Shown here: positions 47,783-58,031 of the stretch, one piece after another
How positions within the stretch are numbered: the first letter of the stretch is position 1
How the letters are laid out: each line of letters begins with the position of its first letter
Assembly: GCA_932294295.1 (NCBI GenBank)
Contig: OW028586.1
Coordinates: forward strand, 10,011,790 to 10,075,789
Length of the DNA stretch: 64,000 nt
Source: Alitta virens
Taxonomy: Eukaryota > Annelida > Polychaeta > Phyllodocida > Nereididae
Reading direction: 5' to 3'
Made by a program: the position numbers and the translations under genes
The notes under the pieces: model-generated
Told to the model about the DNA's origin: nothing
Database searches by the model: none
Seen by the model: the letters and a program-made list of their open reading frames with translations, nothing else

Positions 47783-48961
47783 ATGGATAGAAGAGACATG
47801 CCCTTCGACATGAGAGACATGGATGTACATGCTTTAGACATGGAAGATCTAAACATCGACCTCAAGCACGAGATAGAGATCCCAATCCCTTACAATGTGA
47901 GTGAAATCGAGAACTTCACTATCCCAACCTATGACAACACTTGGGTGTTTGGCAGATCGGAGGATTTTATTATACTGCCAATAATCCTCTCCCTAATTGC
48001 ATTTTGTGCTTTTATCTCTAATGGACTAATCATATTCGGGGTTCTAGGATTTAGGAGGATGAGAAATGGACCCAATTTGCTAATTCTAAACATGGCATTT
48101 GCAGACTTGGTCTTCTTACTTTTCTGCATCCCCACAGCAATCCTAAACCATGCCATACCAGAGCAGAGCCCCCTGACGACCACTCTGTGCAAGTTTGTTC
48201 ATTACATCTTCTTTGTGACTGTTTATGTTGGAATTTACACCCTGGTGGTTCTCTGTGTGTTCAGACTGTGCAGTGAGATGATGTCCACAAAATTCACCCA
48301 AATGTTGTCAAAGACTAATGCAGTGATCACGTCCATGGTCATCTGGGCTGCTTTCATGACGTCACACGTCAATCTGCTAGTCCACCAGGATGCAGCACTG
48401 TTCCAGGAACCCTTCATCTGTGTCCACAGTGACCTGCTTTTGGTCCAGACGCGCATGCGCACTCTGTGGATCACTTTCCTGACGTGCGCCTTTCTACTTC
48501 CTCTTGTCGTAATCTGTTCGCTTTGCGCTCTCATCTTGCACAATAACCGAGGACTAATCTCTGTCCCCGAGGACTCTTATGACCGCCAAGCAGCGATCGA
48601 CTCTCGTCACCGACGCGAGTTGACCGTCATGACGATGGCCACCATGGTCGTCCGAACCGTCTGCTGGCTTCCGATCCAGATCTTCATCCTGGTCGACGTC
48701 TTCGGCGTGTCTGATATCAACGGATTTTATCGGAAAGCGGAAATGATCAGCGTCTGCTGTGCGTTCCTCGGTTCCTGCATAAACGCCCTGGTGTACAACT
48801 GTGTCTCCACCGACTTCCGGAATGCGTTTCGCGACGTCATTGGCGTTCTTACGTGCAAAAAGGAAGAGGAACCACCCCGCTACAAAGACACTGTTTCGGA
48901 CATGAATGAAACCATCATGTCAATTCTAACTGACAGCTCGAACCACATCAACTATAATTAA
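47783..48961 (+). CDS. intronless rhodopsin-family GPCR, peptide-receptor-like, divergent motifs
   Basis: The ATG at 47783 (ACAAACATGG) starts a 392-residue protein; the frame opens slightly earlier but has no upstream ATG. Seven membrane segments lie at about 62-86, 97-119, 134-158, 181-199, 227-252, 282-304 and 318-340. Class A marks are LNMAFAD in TM2 (Asp108), Cys136 and Cys213 for the TM3-loop bridge, Trp188 in TM4, Pro240 in TM5 and CWLP (294-297) in TM6. Two hallmarks are altered: DRY is FRL (160-162) and NPxxY is NALVY (334-338). The N-terminus is acidic, with DM repeats and N-glycosylation sites NVS (38) and NFT (44). The overall pattern recalls allatostatin-A/galanin-like peptide receptors, but ligand and G-protein coupling cannot be told. 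An AATAAA lies at 49462. Confidence 0.85.
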   Translation: MDRRDMPFDMRDMDVHALDMEDLNIDLKHEIEIPIPYNVSEIENFTIPTYDNTWVFGRSEDFIILPIILSLIAFCAFISNGLIIFGVLGFRRMRNGPNLLILNMAFADLVFLLFCIPTAILNHAIPEQSPLTTTLCKFVHYIFFVTVYVGIYTLVVLCVFRLCSEMMSTKFTQMLSKTNAVITSMVIWAAFMTSHVNLLVHQDAALFQEPFICVHSDLLLVQTRMRTLWITFLTCAFLLPLVVICSLCALILHNNRGLISVPEDSYDRQAAIDSRHRRELTVMTMATMVVRTVCWLPIQIFILVDVFGVSDINGFYRKAEMISVCCAFLGSCINALVYNCVSTDFRNAFRDVIGVLTCKKEEEPPRYKDTVSDMNETIMSILTDSSNHINYN

Positions 48962-49007
48962 TATGGGTTGGAACTGCAACTGACATTTACTGATGACTCT
49001 ATTTTGC

Positions 49008-49032
49008 CATGGAGACTATTGTTGTCTCCATG
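49008..49032. mobile_element. palindromic micro-element 8 (25 bp) in the GPCR 3' UTR
   Basis: CATGGAGAC, ATTGTT-type centre, GTCTCCATG; flanks ATTTTGC at 49001-49007 and 49033-49039 are an exact 7-bp duplication. It begins 47 bases after the last base of the stop codon, so it would be transcribed as a stem-loop. Here the variable arm pair is A/T rather than T/A or C/G. Confidence 0.8.
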
Positions 49033-49497
49033 ATTTTGCATAATATTGGACTGAAACTGCTGTGATGGAAACTGATAAGTCTCACTGAATTTCAGTAACT
49101 TAAACACAATGGACTTGTATATTTTCAACAACAAGAAAGGGTCATACTGAGATTCATGATATGCTGTGCTGTCCATGCAGACAATGCCATTTCTTAATGT
49201 ATTGCACTTGTATACAATATAAATAGCCTAGCCTGTTTTTAAAACAAATTATTATTACTAAAATATGTACCACTCTGGTGTTAATGATGTAAGTTACACT
49301 CTGGTGTTCTACATGTAATGGTCCATGTTATTCATGTGGTGCATGCCTACATGTCTGTACAAAAACATTTGTTGATGTATATCATATTTATAAAACCTGA
49401 CTTATCACTAATACAATAGAAAAGCATATACTAACAATACCCAATGTTATTTAACTTATTAAATAAATGTGATATGTATAGCGAACTAGCATTGTGG

Positions 49498-49583
49498 TAC
49501 ACCTCCCTCCAAAAGTATAAGACAACTTTCACCACAGTGTACTAGCATGCCCACGTTGTCTTATATTTTAGGAGGGCGGTGTA
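49498..49583. mobile_element. 86-bp palindromic MITE, TA-ended
   Basis: The arms TACACCTCCCTCCAAAAGTA and the inverse of the right end, TACACCGCCCTCCTAAAATA, extend to 29 bp with three mismatches and then TAAGACAAC. The TA ends fit a Tc1/mariner-type MITE. It lies just past the AATAAA of the GPCR gene. Confidence 0.75.
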
Positions 49584-49799
49584 TATAGTGTCTGCTGTTG
49601 ATAAATTTGGGTGTAAATTAAAAATTGTGAATATCTATTGTGATCGAGATTGATGTTGTAAATTCATTGCGTGTCATATACACTGTAGTTCTGCTTTAAA
49701 AGCGTGATATTGGTGTAAATTTAATTTTGTTGTTCTTTTAAATATATTATGTGGATAAATATAAGGCTTTTGAATTTATATATATATATACATTTCTGA

Positions 49800-50080
49800 T
49801 AAATACAGTCCTGGTTACTTGACAACAACAGCTCCAACGCCTTGACAGGTCAGTCTTCAGTCTTTCTCAAGTCCCAGATATTATGAAAGCTATTCATTTT
49901 ATTCAAGCCTGAACATGGGCATAACGCCAGTGCTCTAGATCTCACACCAGTGCCAGCACCTATTGCCATTATTACCAGTTACAACTGAGGCAGACAGACA
50001 TTTTGTACAAGGGTTTTGAACCCACAACTGTAGGTTAGCAGACGAATAGTTCAATAGCTAGGCCCAGCGGTGGAACATCA
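49800..50080 (-). mobile_element. SINE family C, diverged copy
   Basis: On the minus strand a tRNA-like head (GGGCCTAGCTATTGAACTAT; B box GGGTTCAAAACCC) is followed by a body whose 3' part (CTTGAGAAAGACTGAAGACT, GACCTGTCAAGG) parallels the copy at 50.2 kb. Confidence 0.6.
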
Positions 50081-50221
50081 TTTTGATGACATAAGACTTA
50101 GCATTATTGCAATTATGTCTTTAAAAATAAAAAAGACATGTAAAAAATCCAACAATCACTGGCTTTAACTTTGAGATAAATAACAGAATGTAAGTGTATA
50201 AAATGTAAATGTAAGAGTTCA

Positions 50222-50535
50222 TAGTCGGAGTTGTCACGGTTCAAGCACAGTCTCAACTGACATTACAATTACACCCTTGACAGGCCTGTTCAAGCTTGAG
50301 CCTTTCTCAACTCCCTTGTGAGTATAATATAATGCCCGTTACACAGAATTACCTGCGGGGTACTTACAATTGCCACCACTGCCTATAGCCAAGTACCCAT
50401 TTACACTTGGGAGGAGTGGAGCATAGAGCTATGGAGGATATGCTCAGGTCCACCAATGTCCATGCCATGGCGAGGGCTCGAACCTACAACCTTTCGGTTT
50501 GAAGGCAAGCACCTTAACCACTAGGCCACAGCAAT
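50222..50535 (-). mobile_element. SINE family C, full copy
   Basis: Minus strand: A box TGGCCTAGTGGTTAAGGTGC, B box GGTTCGAGCCC, long body, and 3' region GTTGAGAAAGGCTCAAGCTT then GAACAGGCCTGTCAAGG. The head resembles class II tRNA (Leu/Ser-like) spacing, but the anticodon arm was not folded. Confidence 0.75.
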
Positions 50536-51040
50536 CTACAAACACTGACAAAAAAGAAGTTTTTGTTAGGATTTGCAAATTGGTGGTATGTCCTGTCAAC
50601 ACCCAAGCAAGAAGTAGACTAAAAATAAACCAAAAAATAGACCAGTTCACAACTATAGCTAATGAAGTTCTCCCCAGTTCAGGCGTGAGAGACTACATCA
50701 ATCTTGGTTAGAAATGCTCGGAAAAAACTTCAGCAAAAAAGAGGAGCATAAAACAGGAGGTAAAAAACCTCTACCAGGTGGCTCGGTGAACTAAATGTCA
50801 GTTAAAACAACTTGGTAACAGAGTCAAAAGTGGGAGGGCAAAAAGCACAATAATTGAGGGCTCTGGTTACAAAGTGAATTGGCCCTTGTCAGAAAGTGCC
50901 TCTAAGTACCCCACTCTCATGGAATAGTGGAGAATTACGACGGGTTAACAGGGATTTAACCCTGAAATTTCAACCCCTTCTTGCTAAGTGAGGTCTTATC
51001 TCGAGCTTGAACTAAAAGAATGTTTCCTTCTCTAAAGTTC
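50536..51040. other. intergenic, nothing recognised
   Basis: Unique sequence, no domain-bearing frame. Confidence 0.35.
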
Positions 51041-51044
51041 CCAT

Positions 51045-51165
51045 GGGGGTAAATGTAACAAGGTGTGGAGTTTAGCATCTCATCATTACGTCTGCCTCTG
51101 GCAGCTGATCATATAAGCTGACTAAGCTTCAGACCCAGTAGCATTGAGACATGAAGCCACGGTGT
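51045..51165 (+). mobile_element. SINE family A 3' fragment
   Basis: GGGGGTAAATGT, then CTCATCATTACGTCTGCCTC and GCAGCTGATCATATAAGCTG, the 3' third of family A. Confidence 0.7.
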
Positions 51166-52256
51166 CTGACTGTCTGTGTGTCCAATATGTAAGGTGCTGA
51201 GCATGTGTGTCAGTTCTGTCTGTCTGTCTGTCCTCCAGATGTTCACTTGTTATTTATCTATAGTCCATTTGTTTCTGAAAGCCAGTCACTCAATCGACAA
51301 ATTAGTCAGTTAGTAGTGGTGTTTAGTAATTATCAATTGGTCTCCCAGATACATCTACTCTTGGCTCCTTGGTCTGTCTATCTGAGATGATCCGCTCATG
51401 AATCCTAGATGACAAATAGGGTACATTTTTTACTTTATTATGTCTAGCTAATTGCAATCAAACGCTTAATTTTGCCAATTTTGTTGAAAACAAGCTCCAT
51501 GCCCAAGTACTATATGCATATCTCTCGCTATAAGAAAACCTTCTGAAATCGCATCCGTGCTTCGACCTTTTCCACACTATGTTCAAAATTTTCCTTTTTT
51601 TTATAATGACTTGTAAATACAAAAATAACACACTTGATTCATCAAAAGACTCGCCTGCTGACCAGCGCGAAGGCGTTGCAACCACGTTTTTTTCGACCAG
51701 CATGATTGCTCAGTGCCTCTCCTGCATATATGATTGTATACGTTTGTGTGAAGTACTGTGCAGGAGGGAGTTGTAGAAACTCAAAGCCCACGCAAAGGTC
51801 ACATTCGCAAAGTAGCAAAAGGTCTACAAGTGACCTAGCCGGAGAGGTCGCCTCAGTTTAGCAAATATTTGAATATCTGTCACATTGAATACACAGATTA
51901 GTGGCCTGCAGTTCATCATAACTGACAAGGTGCAGGTTGCAGCAGACACGTGTCATTTTGTATACACCTGCGCAAATCGACACCTACAGCCAACGAAGAG
52001 CATGAGGGTGCACGTGTGACCTTGACCTCGGGTCACTCAAGGTCACGTGTGCCTAATGACGTTTTTGCTCAACAGGGGGCGTCCGAGCAGTGCATGCCAA
52101 AGTGCCAAGGCATTGAGGTATTGAAATGTCTAGTCTGTCAGGTGAGCAAAAGTCATGAAGATACCCTGAACTACACTGCAGGTTAAGATTAATATATTAT
52201 CTCCATGATAGTGCTACTTACTTGTCTGAATTAAGCTTTGTCAGCTGCCATGTAAA
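51166..52256. other. intergenic, nothing recognised
   Basis: A short (TGTC)n run lies at 51218-51232. No gene or repeat family is identified. Confidence 0.35.
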
Positions 52257-52325
52257 GATGTCAACATAACACATTTACCCCATGGGTGTGGTCTGTTACT
52301 TGACTCAGCATAGACAATCTACACC
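52257..52325 (-). mobile_element. SINE family A body fragment
   Basis: Minus strand ATTGTCTATGCTGAGTCAAG and CCCATGGGGTAAATGTGTTA match the family A body. Confidence 0.6.
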
Positions 52326-52440
52326 TGTAAATTTTGAATCTACAAAACTACATTATGGTGCGACGTACCCACCCTCGCACGCACTGGGACCGAGGATGGG
52401 TGCGTCCCTGTGAAACTAGAACTTGTTGCTCTGGATAGTA

Positions 52441-52460
52441 GATGGAGACTTGTCTCCATG
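52441..52460. repeat. palindrome with micro-element arms, no target duplication
   Basis: GATGGAGACTTGTCTCCATG has the same arms as element 8 but no 7-bp duplication in its flanks. It may be a decayed copy or chance. Confidence 0.4.
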
Positions 52461-52523
52461 GACTGATGAAGCTCATGAACAGTTTGTTTCATTAAAAAGG
52501 GCCCGTCAAATTGAAACTGAACA

Positions 52524-52748
52524 AAGCTGTCATAGCTGGCTACTCAAAACTGGAACTTAAAGTACATATTTATGATATATTAGATTAATTTCTTACATTT
52601 ACCAAGGTATATATTTATCTGGTGATAGATGTAAGCCGATTTTTAGCTATACAAGAGGACAGAAGCAGCTGGCATTAGCTTGTTTAGACCACAGCCAGCT
52701 ACAGGTCGTTGCAGACAGCCAGAGTCGACCGTATTTATGAAACTAACT
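52524..52748 (-). repeat. dispersed repeat R1, inverted copy
   Basis: It matches the complement of 25948-26165, including AGTTAGTTTCATAAATA and AGCTGGCTGTGGTC-like segments, clearly diverged. Confidence 0.6.
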
Positions 52749-53019
52749 GTATACCTCATGTATGTGAACGACATGATTATTAACTGATTATACTGATTAT
52801 CCAGATGGGTGAGACAGAAGGGGGATCAATGTCATGCAGCACATTTAGTATTAATTTTTCTCTGATGTGCACGTGGTAAGAAGTCAGACTTCAGATAGAC
52901 GTATACCTGCAACCCAGGTACATGCCACATGCATCGGATTGACATCGTTGGCTAACTTCTAAGGCAATTGAAGGACCCTTGACATAGAAGCTGGGTTACC
53001 CACGGTGAGGGCATTATGC

Positions 53020-53240
53020 AGTTAGTTATCAGCTCCACTGAAGGTCCTTGGTTCAACCCCCAGTTCAGGCAAATATATTATAAGGACAAATGACACCCTC
53101 TTTTGGAGCCAGTAGTAACATGGGGTGACCTCCAAGCCTTACCATCTCATCATTACGTCTACATCTCATGCAGCTGATCATGTAAGCGGACTCTGCTTCA
53201 GACCAGTACTTGGCTGCTGAAACAAAGACATTGGCCTACA
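53020..53240 (+). mobile_element. SINE family A, diverged copy
   Basis: B box GGTTCAACCCC, then a shortened body and the 3' motifs CATCATTACGTCTACATCTC and CAGCTGATCATGTAAGCGGA. Confidence 0.65.
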
Positions 53241-54920
53241 ACATGCTGTTAATTAATTGCTGTTGTTATATATATATATATATATGTTGTTGAGCACATC
53301 CGGGCCCTGTCAGAGTGCAACAAAGATCTTGAAATTTCCAAGACTCCAAACACTGAGCATTGCAAGTTAGCGTTAAACACGAAACAGTTTTCTGAAAGAA
53401 CTGACATTGCGTGTTATCATCTTGATTTGACATTTCTAAACAGTTAGACGCCACCTGGAGAAAATCAAGTGGAACTAAAGGAAGCCATCTGGTGGAAAAC
53501 AATGACATAACCAACCTGGACAAGCAAAGGAAGCTCAACAAATCAAACAAATAAGAAACGACTCCAGCTGCTTTGTTACAATAATTTGGTACATGCATCT
53601 AACGCAAAAGTTAAATTGGAAAGAAAGAGTTCTGAAGTAATAATTTTCGTGTTAACAGGCTTTACAAATGTTCCAGCACCTAGCACTAAGACAATTAATT
53701 AAGACTCAAGAGTTTAAGCCGAATAACTGACCTTTTTCCACAATAGATTTTTCGTTTTTCAAAGCTTATTTTTGGTATGATGTTTTTCGTGGTTGACGCC
53801 ATGGCAAAAGTTACTTAACATATAATAAAACACCTTTAAGTTTCATCTCCAACTGTTTATTAAGCCTTGGCAAAATTTAGGATCTGTGATATGCAGGTCT
53901 CGAGCACGTGCTCATGAACCAACAGAGGGCGCATATAACTGGTACTACAAAAGTGACACCTACTGGGGCAAGAGCTTACTGTATCATATGCTTCGATTTG
54001 AAGATTTTCCATTATCTAACCCTAACATTTATATACAATCTCATCAGTTGGGCAGGTCAAGTTTAAAACTGCTTTTTCCGCTAGGGGGCTCGCCGGAATA
54101 GTAAGTAGTAAAATTTTATTTAAAGTCATTTTAATTCACGGTGTCACATTCGATGTAAAATACGCAATATATGACCCAAGCCGAAGCTTCTGTACGACAT
54201 AATAAGAACAATAATATACAGTTTGGAAAGTATAAGTATTGAATTAATCTATAAAACAAATCCATTCTACAATTTAGTATATATAATAATAATAGCACAC
54301 ATATAAAGCACTCCATCGTACAATTCAGCACCTTAGAGGAAATAAAGATTACACAAATGATTCATAAATACTTCAATGCACAAATTTTGACAAGATTAGT
54401 CTGTCACATCTACAGTTATAAAAAATTTATATTCCTATTATTTTGAGAATTCAGCCAGCTAGTCACAGCGGGTTCGAAGCTACTGAGTGATACTTTGCTT
54501 CTGATGTTACTTGGTATATGCATCCACAATTTACTTCCATAACCGAAAACTTAGATTTGCCAATAGAGATGCTGCCTCTGCTCAGCTAGGATTGTTTTAC
54601 CCTGTGTTTTTTGAGACGAGGTGAGCTGCAAGTTCAGGGATATTAGTTCAAATGTTTTCCCATTTATTTTGGTCTAATTGGAGACGGTATTTGGAGCAAA
54701 GAACAAATCCAGGTTTTAACACTATCTCAATGTCTCAAAGTTGCCTTATAGTCAGTTTGTATGAACAGCTGCTAGAGGCAGATACAATGATGAGATGATG
54801 AGAGAACATACTGGCTGCAGAGAATGCACCAAACTTTTCTTTTTAGCATCGCTATTTACCAGTAATGATCGATGCTAATGACCCCAACTTGGAAAAAATT
54901 GCAATTGTTCAAAAATGAAC
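53241..54920. other. intergenic, nothing recognised
   Basis: A (TA)n run lies at 53266-53284. A minus-strand frame of 110 codons at 53266-53598 has no family signature. Confidence 0.35.
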
Positions 54921-55244
54921 TAAAACCCCTTTCCCACCTTGCCGAACTCTTTGACGAATTAGTAGTTCGCCGAATTTCTTGCCGAACTAATAAAAGTTCG
55001 TCAGAGACTGTAAAAGTTCGTCAGAGTTCGTCTGAGTCCGTCACAGTTTTTACAAATTTTTGACGTGAGGAGTTTGTATGCACCTCATAAAAAAAAGATC
55101 GTAGAATTGCATAAATTATGCTTTTTAAAAATTTGACCTATTATCAGAGAATACTGGCGAACTGCCTTGAACTTTGCCCACTCAGAATTGGTTATAGTTC
55201 GTAGCAAACTTCGTAGCAGTTCTTGTAGGTGGACACGGGGCTTA
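54921..55244. mobile_element. small foldback element related by its ends to the 2.7-kb element
   Basis: The left end TAAAACCCCTTTCCCACCTT and the inverse of the right end, TAAGCCCCGTGTCCACCTAC, are related inverted repeats. Both arms then repeat AGTTCGTC/AGTTCGTAG units. The CCCC-T-CAC terminal pattern is like the AAGCCCCTGTCACAC ends of the element at 2689-5945. Confidence 0.6.
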
Positions 55245-55590
55245 ATATGACCATATCCTGGCAGATCTAACACTAATGAGGTCCGTAACACAATAACTCA
55301 TGATATCTTGTCATTGAGCTAAGAATGTAAACAAAAGACATTTGACAAGCTCTCAAATGTCTCTATTATCGCTCTCCTTTTGTATTATCGCCCATGGTTT
55401 TTTTTGCTGGTTGCTCTCAACATAATTGAGAAAAACAAGGATTAAATGGAAATTATGAGAACGTTGTATTCATGTAACATGAGTCATGGATAATAACTAT
55501 GATGTAACTTGTAAATTGTAATTGTTGTTTGGATGGAGTTTGTGGCACTTCAGGTATAGACGAATTGGTGTTTGTAATTAACTCTGCAAT
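55245..55590. other. intergenic, nothing recognised
   Basis: Unique AT-rich sequence. Confidence 0.35.
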
Positions 55591-55593
55591 GGA

Positions 55594-55765
55594 GTGTCAG
55601 TCAGTCAAACAGTCAGTCAGTCAGCTAGACAGTCAGCTAGTCAGTCAATCAGTCAGTCAGTCAGTCAGTCAGCACAACAGTCAGTCAGTCGGTCAGTCAG
55701 TCAGTCAAACAGCATGCTAGTCACTCGGTCAATCAATCAGTCAATCAGTCAGTCAGTTAGTCCGG
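55594..55765 (+). repeat. (CAGT)n tetranucleotide array
   Basis: About 170 bp of CAGT with CAGC, CAAT and CAAA variants. Gln/Ser-rich frames through it are artefacts. Confidence 0.95.
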
Positions 55766-56990
55766 GTTTTGTGCTGTCTGGGCACCGTCTAGTCTTTCTG
55801 TGTTTGCCTGACCCGTAGGCCTGACTGGCTGTTTGTTTGTCGTCAGCAGGATATTTTTAAAAACTTATGAAACTTTGTGGACAATTAGATGATGTTCCAA
55901 GAAAGCATTGATGAAGTTATGCAGGTCTGCAGAATCATATTTTTTATCTAAAAAAATATGATTCTGGAACAAAACAAAAGGCTTGCAGCAGGACATGGCA
56001 ATGAGTTATATAGATGGTTTCTAATGCTATTTTGCTGCATGGCGGTTGGGCATCTGATATTCTGAAGCACATTTTCGATTCTTGATCCAGACATATCGTG
56101 GCATTGGCAGAGGTATACAGGTGTACATATGCACTTGCTGGATGACCTTTAATCGTTTCAGAAATGTATTTCTCTGACCCAATTCACTTACACAACATCG
56201 CGGGGGTCCATAATAAGGTAAGTTGTCAGTTCTTGGTGCTCGTTTTTGAATGAGAGGATCCTTTGTGATGGTTATCTTATCTTAGCTATTAAAGTGACAT
56301 TATTCCAGCAACCAATCAGGGTCAAGGACCTGCTTTGTCCTGATAGGATATCATCAAGTTTTGAAGTATGCGGTGGGACTGTCACAAGGAGACGTTCTGG
56401 CTCCATCAATACTGATGGAATTCACGTGTAATAAAATCCTGGTGGCTGAGCTGAGAAGACTGAGACTGGCTTGTTTAACAAATGACGTCACAATAGCATG
56501 ACTGGACACACTGAAACCTTAAGCGGAGCAGTTGGAGGACGGTGTCTAGGACTGACACAAAGGCAATTATTGTTGTTGGATCACAATGAATGAATTCACG
56601 TACAATTTCATTTCAGAGGGGATTTAACCAAATCACATCGGAATAAATTTAGGGAACTACCATAACTTGCATCTATAATCTGCTCTTGTCTCCATGCTAT
56701 AAGCAAAGGATTACTGTTATGAAAACTACAATTTGTGAGCATCTATATTCATTTTCATGCAATTTTCATGCAACAGCTTCCACAGTTTCATACAAACTAA
56801 TACTAACTACCACTAGACCTTTGTTAAATCTGCATGCAGTTGAATATTAAATTTAATGTATAGGATGTGTCTAAAACTGGATTAGAATCTTAATAATCCA
56901 TGGCAATTGTTTCAATTTTTTGGTATACAACGCAGAGCTCATCTGAATACTAAGCCACATGTACAATATATGCTAAGATCTTGTTTACAG
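55766..56990. other. upstream flank of the second GPCR gene
   Basis: No repeat or coding exon is recognised. A short upstream exon of the GPCR may lie here but could not be identified. Confidence 0.35.
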
Positions 56991-57000
56991 ACGAGTAAAC

Positions 57001-57520
57001 ATGGAAAGTTACCATATAGTAATAGCGGTTATCATCTGCCTCGTCAATCTAATGGGAATATTCCTACACATTGGATTGTTAATAGTGACAATATGCAGTC
57101 CACGATTGAGAAAACCTCAACATTATTTAGTGGCAAACCAAAGCATTGCTGATCTAGTATTTCTGTGTTTGGCTCTACCTCTCATCATTGCGTCAACGAC
57201 CCTCGGATCATGGCCCTTTAACTATCAATCATGCAACATTATTGGTTTGTTTACAGTGTGGTCAGTCCATGCTTCTTTGACAAGTATAGCTGCCATAGCT
57301 CTCAACAGATTCCTAAACATATCATTTCCATTGTGGTACTTAAAGAACTGGACTGGCAATTCCACATTTTCTCTGATAAGCCTTGTTTGGACATATTCAT
57401 TCCTCACTGCTGCTCCAACCCAGCTCGGATGGGGAGCCATAGCCTACGACAATCTGGTGCACGCTTGCCTGTATGATTGGGATATCGACTGGGGGTACTC
57501 ATATTTCGTCCTGATAGCGG
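57001..57520 (+). CDS. GPCR with NRF motif, coding exon 1 (TM1 to start of TM5)
   Basis: The frame from ATG 57001 encodes residues 1-173 plus the first base of codon 174, then donor GTAAGA. TM1 starts almost at once (IVIAVIICLVNL), so the extracellular tail is only a few residues. An acceptor-like TTTACAG lies ten bases upstream of the ATG, so an extra 5' exon is possible. Seen: TM2 SIADLVF (Asp51), Cys78 and Cys156 for the disulphide, NRF (102-104) in place of DRY, Trp130 in TM4, N-glycosylation-type sites near 106 and 120. The NRF/NRY variant and short form recall melatonin/GPR84/Tre1-moody-like class A receptors. The subfamily is an inference and the ligand unknown. Confidence 0.8.
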
Positions 57521-58031
57521 GTAAGAAACATTTAACCTCATCAAACGCATGCACATGAATTACTTTGAGAGTCATTAAATGCAATCAAACTGACTACATT
57601 TTACATATGTCATGCTTTTATAAGAAGCTCTGGCCAATCCCTAAGTTTGTTGCTTGGCCAAGTAATTGTTGCTTCCAAGGAGGGTCTTAAAAATTTAATG
57701 TGAACCAGAAGTATTGTAGCATGATTACATTATTTTATTTTAATTGCCCCTTACCCCACCCACTAGTTTTTTTGTTAATTGGTTACCTTGGCAACCGAGT
57801 CTGAAATTCATGGCAACCAATTAACAAAAAAAAAACTGCACTACTTTTGTCAACTGCATCCCCAGATTAAACATCTACAGCCTCAGTACAGGATGTACCA
57901 ATTCCAATGATGTATAGATTGTCCATCCACATTTCGGGGTGAGCTAAACTGCCTTTAGAAGTGCTCCGTTTGCTCCTGTACTAATATCCCATGAGAATCT
58001 CAGAATAACATTAAATTATTATTTATTTCAG
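57521..58031 (+). other. intron of the second GPCR gene
   Basis: The 511-bp intron runs from GTAAGA to TTATTTCAG and splits a glycine codon (G|GT). It contains an inverted pair near 57764-57834: TAGTTTTTTTGTTAATTGGTT and its complement AACCAATTAACAAAAAAAAA. Confidence 0.8.

Noticed and set aside
53266..53598. 110-codon minus-strand frame
   Set aside because: It ends in a (TA)n run and shows no family motif; likely chance.
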